From Methanospirillum stamsii (GTDB lineage Archaea > Halobacteriota > Methanomicrobia > Methanomicrobiales > Methanospirillaceae): DNA of 64,000 nt. Below the pieces are notes generated by a model. It was not told the DNA's origin, ran no database searches, and worked only from the letters and a program-made list of their open reading frames with translations. A program made the translations under genes and the position numbers. The DNA is taken from contig NZ_CP176366.1 of the NCBI RefSeq assembly GCF_046244385.1, positions 3,803,518 to 3,867,517 of the forward strand, given 5' to 3'. Below, in pieces: positions 62,018 to 64,000 of the stretch. Positions within the stretch are counted from its first letter, which is position 1; the number at the start of each line of letters is the position of its first letter.

Positions 62018-62897
62018 CTGAAAGACACCCTGAAAATGAATGTATCTGAATTTTTGGTTTATGAGGTTTTATGTTTATCTGGAATAATCTCTCACCTTTT
62101 TTTTCTGGAAGGAAAGAACAATCTCTTCCCTAACACTAAAAACTGAATTTTTTGAATTTATGTGCAGACCGAGGTTTATTATATTTATGGACACAATACA
62201 AGAAAATTCATAACAAGTTAGAGCATAATTAATAATAGTACTACATTAATGAGACTCTCTAAGAGGTGGATGTACAACCAGAGAGAAGAAAAATTCCGAT
62301 TTATGCAGTTATTCATTCAATATCCGGGCAGTATTGATTTGGTCTCATACTGTTACACCTCTTGCGCACTTCCATACACTCCGCATTGCTGTCCGGACAT
62401 ATAGAAATAGGATTTTATTATTTTCCCGTTGAATCCTCTGTTTAACGATTTTTTGAAGATCTGACCCGCAGATTTATACACATATCAAATGAATTGTGTT
62501 TCGGATATCATTTCACAAAATTATTATTCTATCTGAACAAATTTGAAAGTTATACTACTGTAAGGGTCGCCTGAAGAAGTGATAGTATATGCACTGGATA
62601 TTAAAACAGAATAGGAATTCCAAATGGTTTATCGTGATAGGGGTAATCCTGTCAGATACCAAATTCTTATGAACCCTTTACAAAAACATCTCTTTCATTA
62701 AATTCATAAAAACCCTCCCGCATCTTTAAAATGTTACTGAAAAACTCATAATTTCATCGGTAATACAATGTTGCAAAAACAAATTTCAGGTGTCGTTTGT
62801 GTGCTGAAGAGTGATTTGAACTTTAAAACCAATATTAGCTCCTTCTTTGGCAGATAGATTGTTAAATATTAGATGAACTCCTGGTAGAAATATACGA
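62018..62897. other. 880-base gene-poor region before the FecCD permease
   Basis: AT-rich with few CCGG codons. One small Cys-containing frame is open (62249-62404, listed separately). No tRNA, riboswitch or long repeat was recognised. The last part must carry the promoter of the permease gene. Confidence 0.4.
62249..62404 (+). CDS. Doubtful 51-residue Cys-rich peptide
   Basis: ATG at 62249 to TAG at 62404. Basic helical N-terminal half (MRLSKRWMYNQREEKFRFMQ) and a C-terminal tail with four Cys (SYCYTSCALPYTPHCCPDI). No clear ribosome site; TATA-like stretches lie upstream near 62178. It could be a real small protein, a metal-binding or modified peptide, or chance. Confidence 0.2.
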   Translation: MRLSKRWMYNQREEKFRFMQLFIQYPGSIDLVSYCYTSCALPYTPHCCPDI

Positions 62898-63983
62898 ATG
62901 AAAAATCCTGAAAATTCAACCATTACCTTATATCTTTGCGGAAAAAAGCATAAACTCATAATCCTCTTCTCTCTTCTTGTACTCCTTTTCATGACCTCCA
63001 TTTATGCTCTTAATTCCGGATCATACCATCTTTCTTTTGATAGGATATGTACAATCCTTTACCAGGCTATGGTAAATCCCGGACTCCTTGAAGGAACACT
63101 CTCTGAAAAGATTGTTATTATTGATTTTAGATTGCCTCGGGCTCTTTTAGCAATCTTCACAGGAATAAGTCTTGCAATTGCCGGTTGTGTGATGCAGGCA
63201 TTACTCAGAAATCCCCTGGTTAGTCCCTTTACCCTCGGACTCTCTTCTGCTGCATCATTTGGAGCAGCAATCGCAATAGTTTTCGGAGGAATGTTCATGA
63301 CCTTCATTCCGGAAGAATTCCAAAACGGAGTGATTATACTCTGTGCATTTCTCCTTGGATGGCTATCAGTTCTTATTATTTATGCAATTTCAAAGATGAA
63401 AGGATCATCCAGTGCAACGCTCATTCTTGCCGGAGTTGTAATCGGATATATCTTCACCGCTGGGGTTATGATCCTAAAATACCAGACCAATGATGAGAAG
63501 CTCCGGGAGATTACCCTCTGGCTTATGGGAGGGATGTGGGGAGCAAACTGGGGTGCAATTATAATTATCGCTCCAATAACTCTGTTATGTCTCCTATATC
63601 TCGAATCTCTGGCCTGGGATTTAAACAGCCTTTCTGCAGGGGATGATATTGCAAAAAACCTGGGAGTAAATGTAAACAGGCTCCGGATAAAGGGGCTATT
63701 TATCTCTACCCTTGCAGCATCGGCATGTCTTGCATTTACCGGAATAATTGGGTTTATTGGCCTTATGGGCCCTCATATTGGTAGAATGCTGATAGGTAAT
63801 GATAACCGGTACCTGATACCCTGTTCAGCACTTCTTGGAGCACTTATTCTCCTGATTTCAGATACTGCAGCACGGACAATTATGGATCCAGTTGAAATTC
63901 CGGTTGGTGTCATCATGTATGTTATTGGGGGTATCTTTTTCCTATTTCTCATATTGAGAGGCAAACACCGAATGATAACATAA
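62898..63983 (+). CDS. FecCD/BtuC-family ABC permease (cobalamin or iron-chelate uptake)
   Basis: 361 residues, about ten hydrophobic helices. The FecCD pattern is clear: DFRLPRALLAIFTGISLAIA, GCVMQALLRNPLVSPFTLGL, GDDIAKNLGVNVNRLRIKGL and GIIGFIGLMGPHIGRMLIG. The family carries siderophores, heme, cobalamin or cobinamide. With cbiZ nearby, a corrinoid substrate is plausible. The binding protein is not in the window, and any partner ATPase would lie beyond the right edge. Confidence 0.9.
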   Translation: MKNPENSTITLYLCGKKHKLIILFSLLVLLFMTSIYALNSGSYHLSFDRICTILYQAMVNPGLLEGTLSEKIVIIDFRLPRALLAIFTGISLAIAGCVMQALLRNPLVSPFTLGLSSAASFGAAIAIVFGGMFMTFIPEEFQNGVIILCAFLLGWLSVLIIYAISKMKGSSSATLILAGVVIGYIFTAGVMILKYQTNDEKLREITLWLMGGMWGANWGAIIIIAPITLLCLLYLESLAWDLNSLSAGDDIAKNLGVNVNRLRIKGLFISTLAASACLAFTGIIGFIGLMGPHIGRMLIGNDNRYLIPCSALLGALILLISDTAARTIMDPVEIPVGVIMYVIGGIFFLFLILRGKHRMIT

Positions 63984-64000
63984 CAGGAGAGAAAACAGAC

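Noticed and set aside
62018..62897. A corrinoid-sensing riboswitch before the FecCD permease
   Set aside because: No cobalamin-box-like sequence was seen, and such riboswitches are not established in archaea.
1..64000. CRISPR arrays, rRNA or tRNA genes, complete insertion sequences
   Set aside because: No regularly spaced short repeats outside coding repeats, no recognisable T-arm-type sequence or transposase. tRNAs are hard to exclude by eye.

Overview
The window reads as a chromosomal piece of a methanogenic archaeon of the order Methanomicrobiales, most likely Methanospirillum or a close relative. This is an inference from gene content: a fused methanopterin-biosynthesis enzyme, methanogen-type sensor kinases, a DUF3821-type surface protein, PKD/PEGA/NosD-type secreted proteins, CbiZ next to an FecCD-type permease, archaeal TATA-like promoters, and codon use rich in CCGG. 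No rRNA, tRNA, CRISPR array or complete insertion sequence was recognised.

Layout. 0-3.8 kb: unknown small genes, an anchored secreted protein, and an HTH regulator / SdpI-like / PH-like membrane operon with a perfect operator palindrome. 3.8-7.6 kb: purL-purQ, with PurL carrying two PurS-like modules. 8-16.5 kb: GNAT, a TPR secreted protein, a 7TM-PAS histidine kinase, an ABC exporter pair, hicB with a ruined hicA, and a methyltransferase-flavin reductase pair. 16.7-18.3 kb: chorismate-lyase-like domain fused to beta-RFAP synthase. 18.6-25.5 kb: two close secreted paralogues (same promoter block, same 5' hairpin, and an anti-Shine-Dalgarno in the 3' UTR) flanking a lactate-permease-like gene, a shikimate-kinase-like gene and the DUF3821 protein. 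25.8-29.7 kb: a solute-binding lipoprotein co-transcribed with a membrane sensor that lacks the phosphoacceptor His.

29.8-39.4 kb is an accessory, defence-type island. It holds a PIN/antitoxin pair, a frameshifted RhuM gene, a frameshifted Mrr-type restriction enzyme, an apparent HicB-like / OLD-like ATPase / TOPRIM-like operon behind a palindromic operator, and a HEPN-MNT pair. Next to these is a replicon-like operon (PD-(D/E)XK-like protein, small protein, PrimPol-helicase, small protein). The 3' tail of the last small gene is present three times, separating the modules. A 20-bp direct repeat brackets the PIN/RhuM segment. This is the most unusual part of the window.

39.9-64 kb: a NosD/PKD/PEGA surface protein, a DUF234 ATPase broken in its Walker A motif, an unknown three-gene secreted/membrane cluster, a DUF4143 ATPase, an MFS carrier, a second ABC exporter pair, a CooT-like protein, two unknown secreted proteins, a giant Pro/Thr repeat protein (about 1,540 residues), CbiZ with a long C-terminal extension, another PKD protein, CorA, and an FecCD-family permease at the right edge. 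Four genes (hicA, rhuM, mrr, DUF234 ATPase) carry reading-frame breaks, which indicates decay of accessory genes unless they are base-calling errors.
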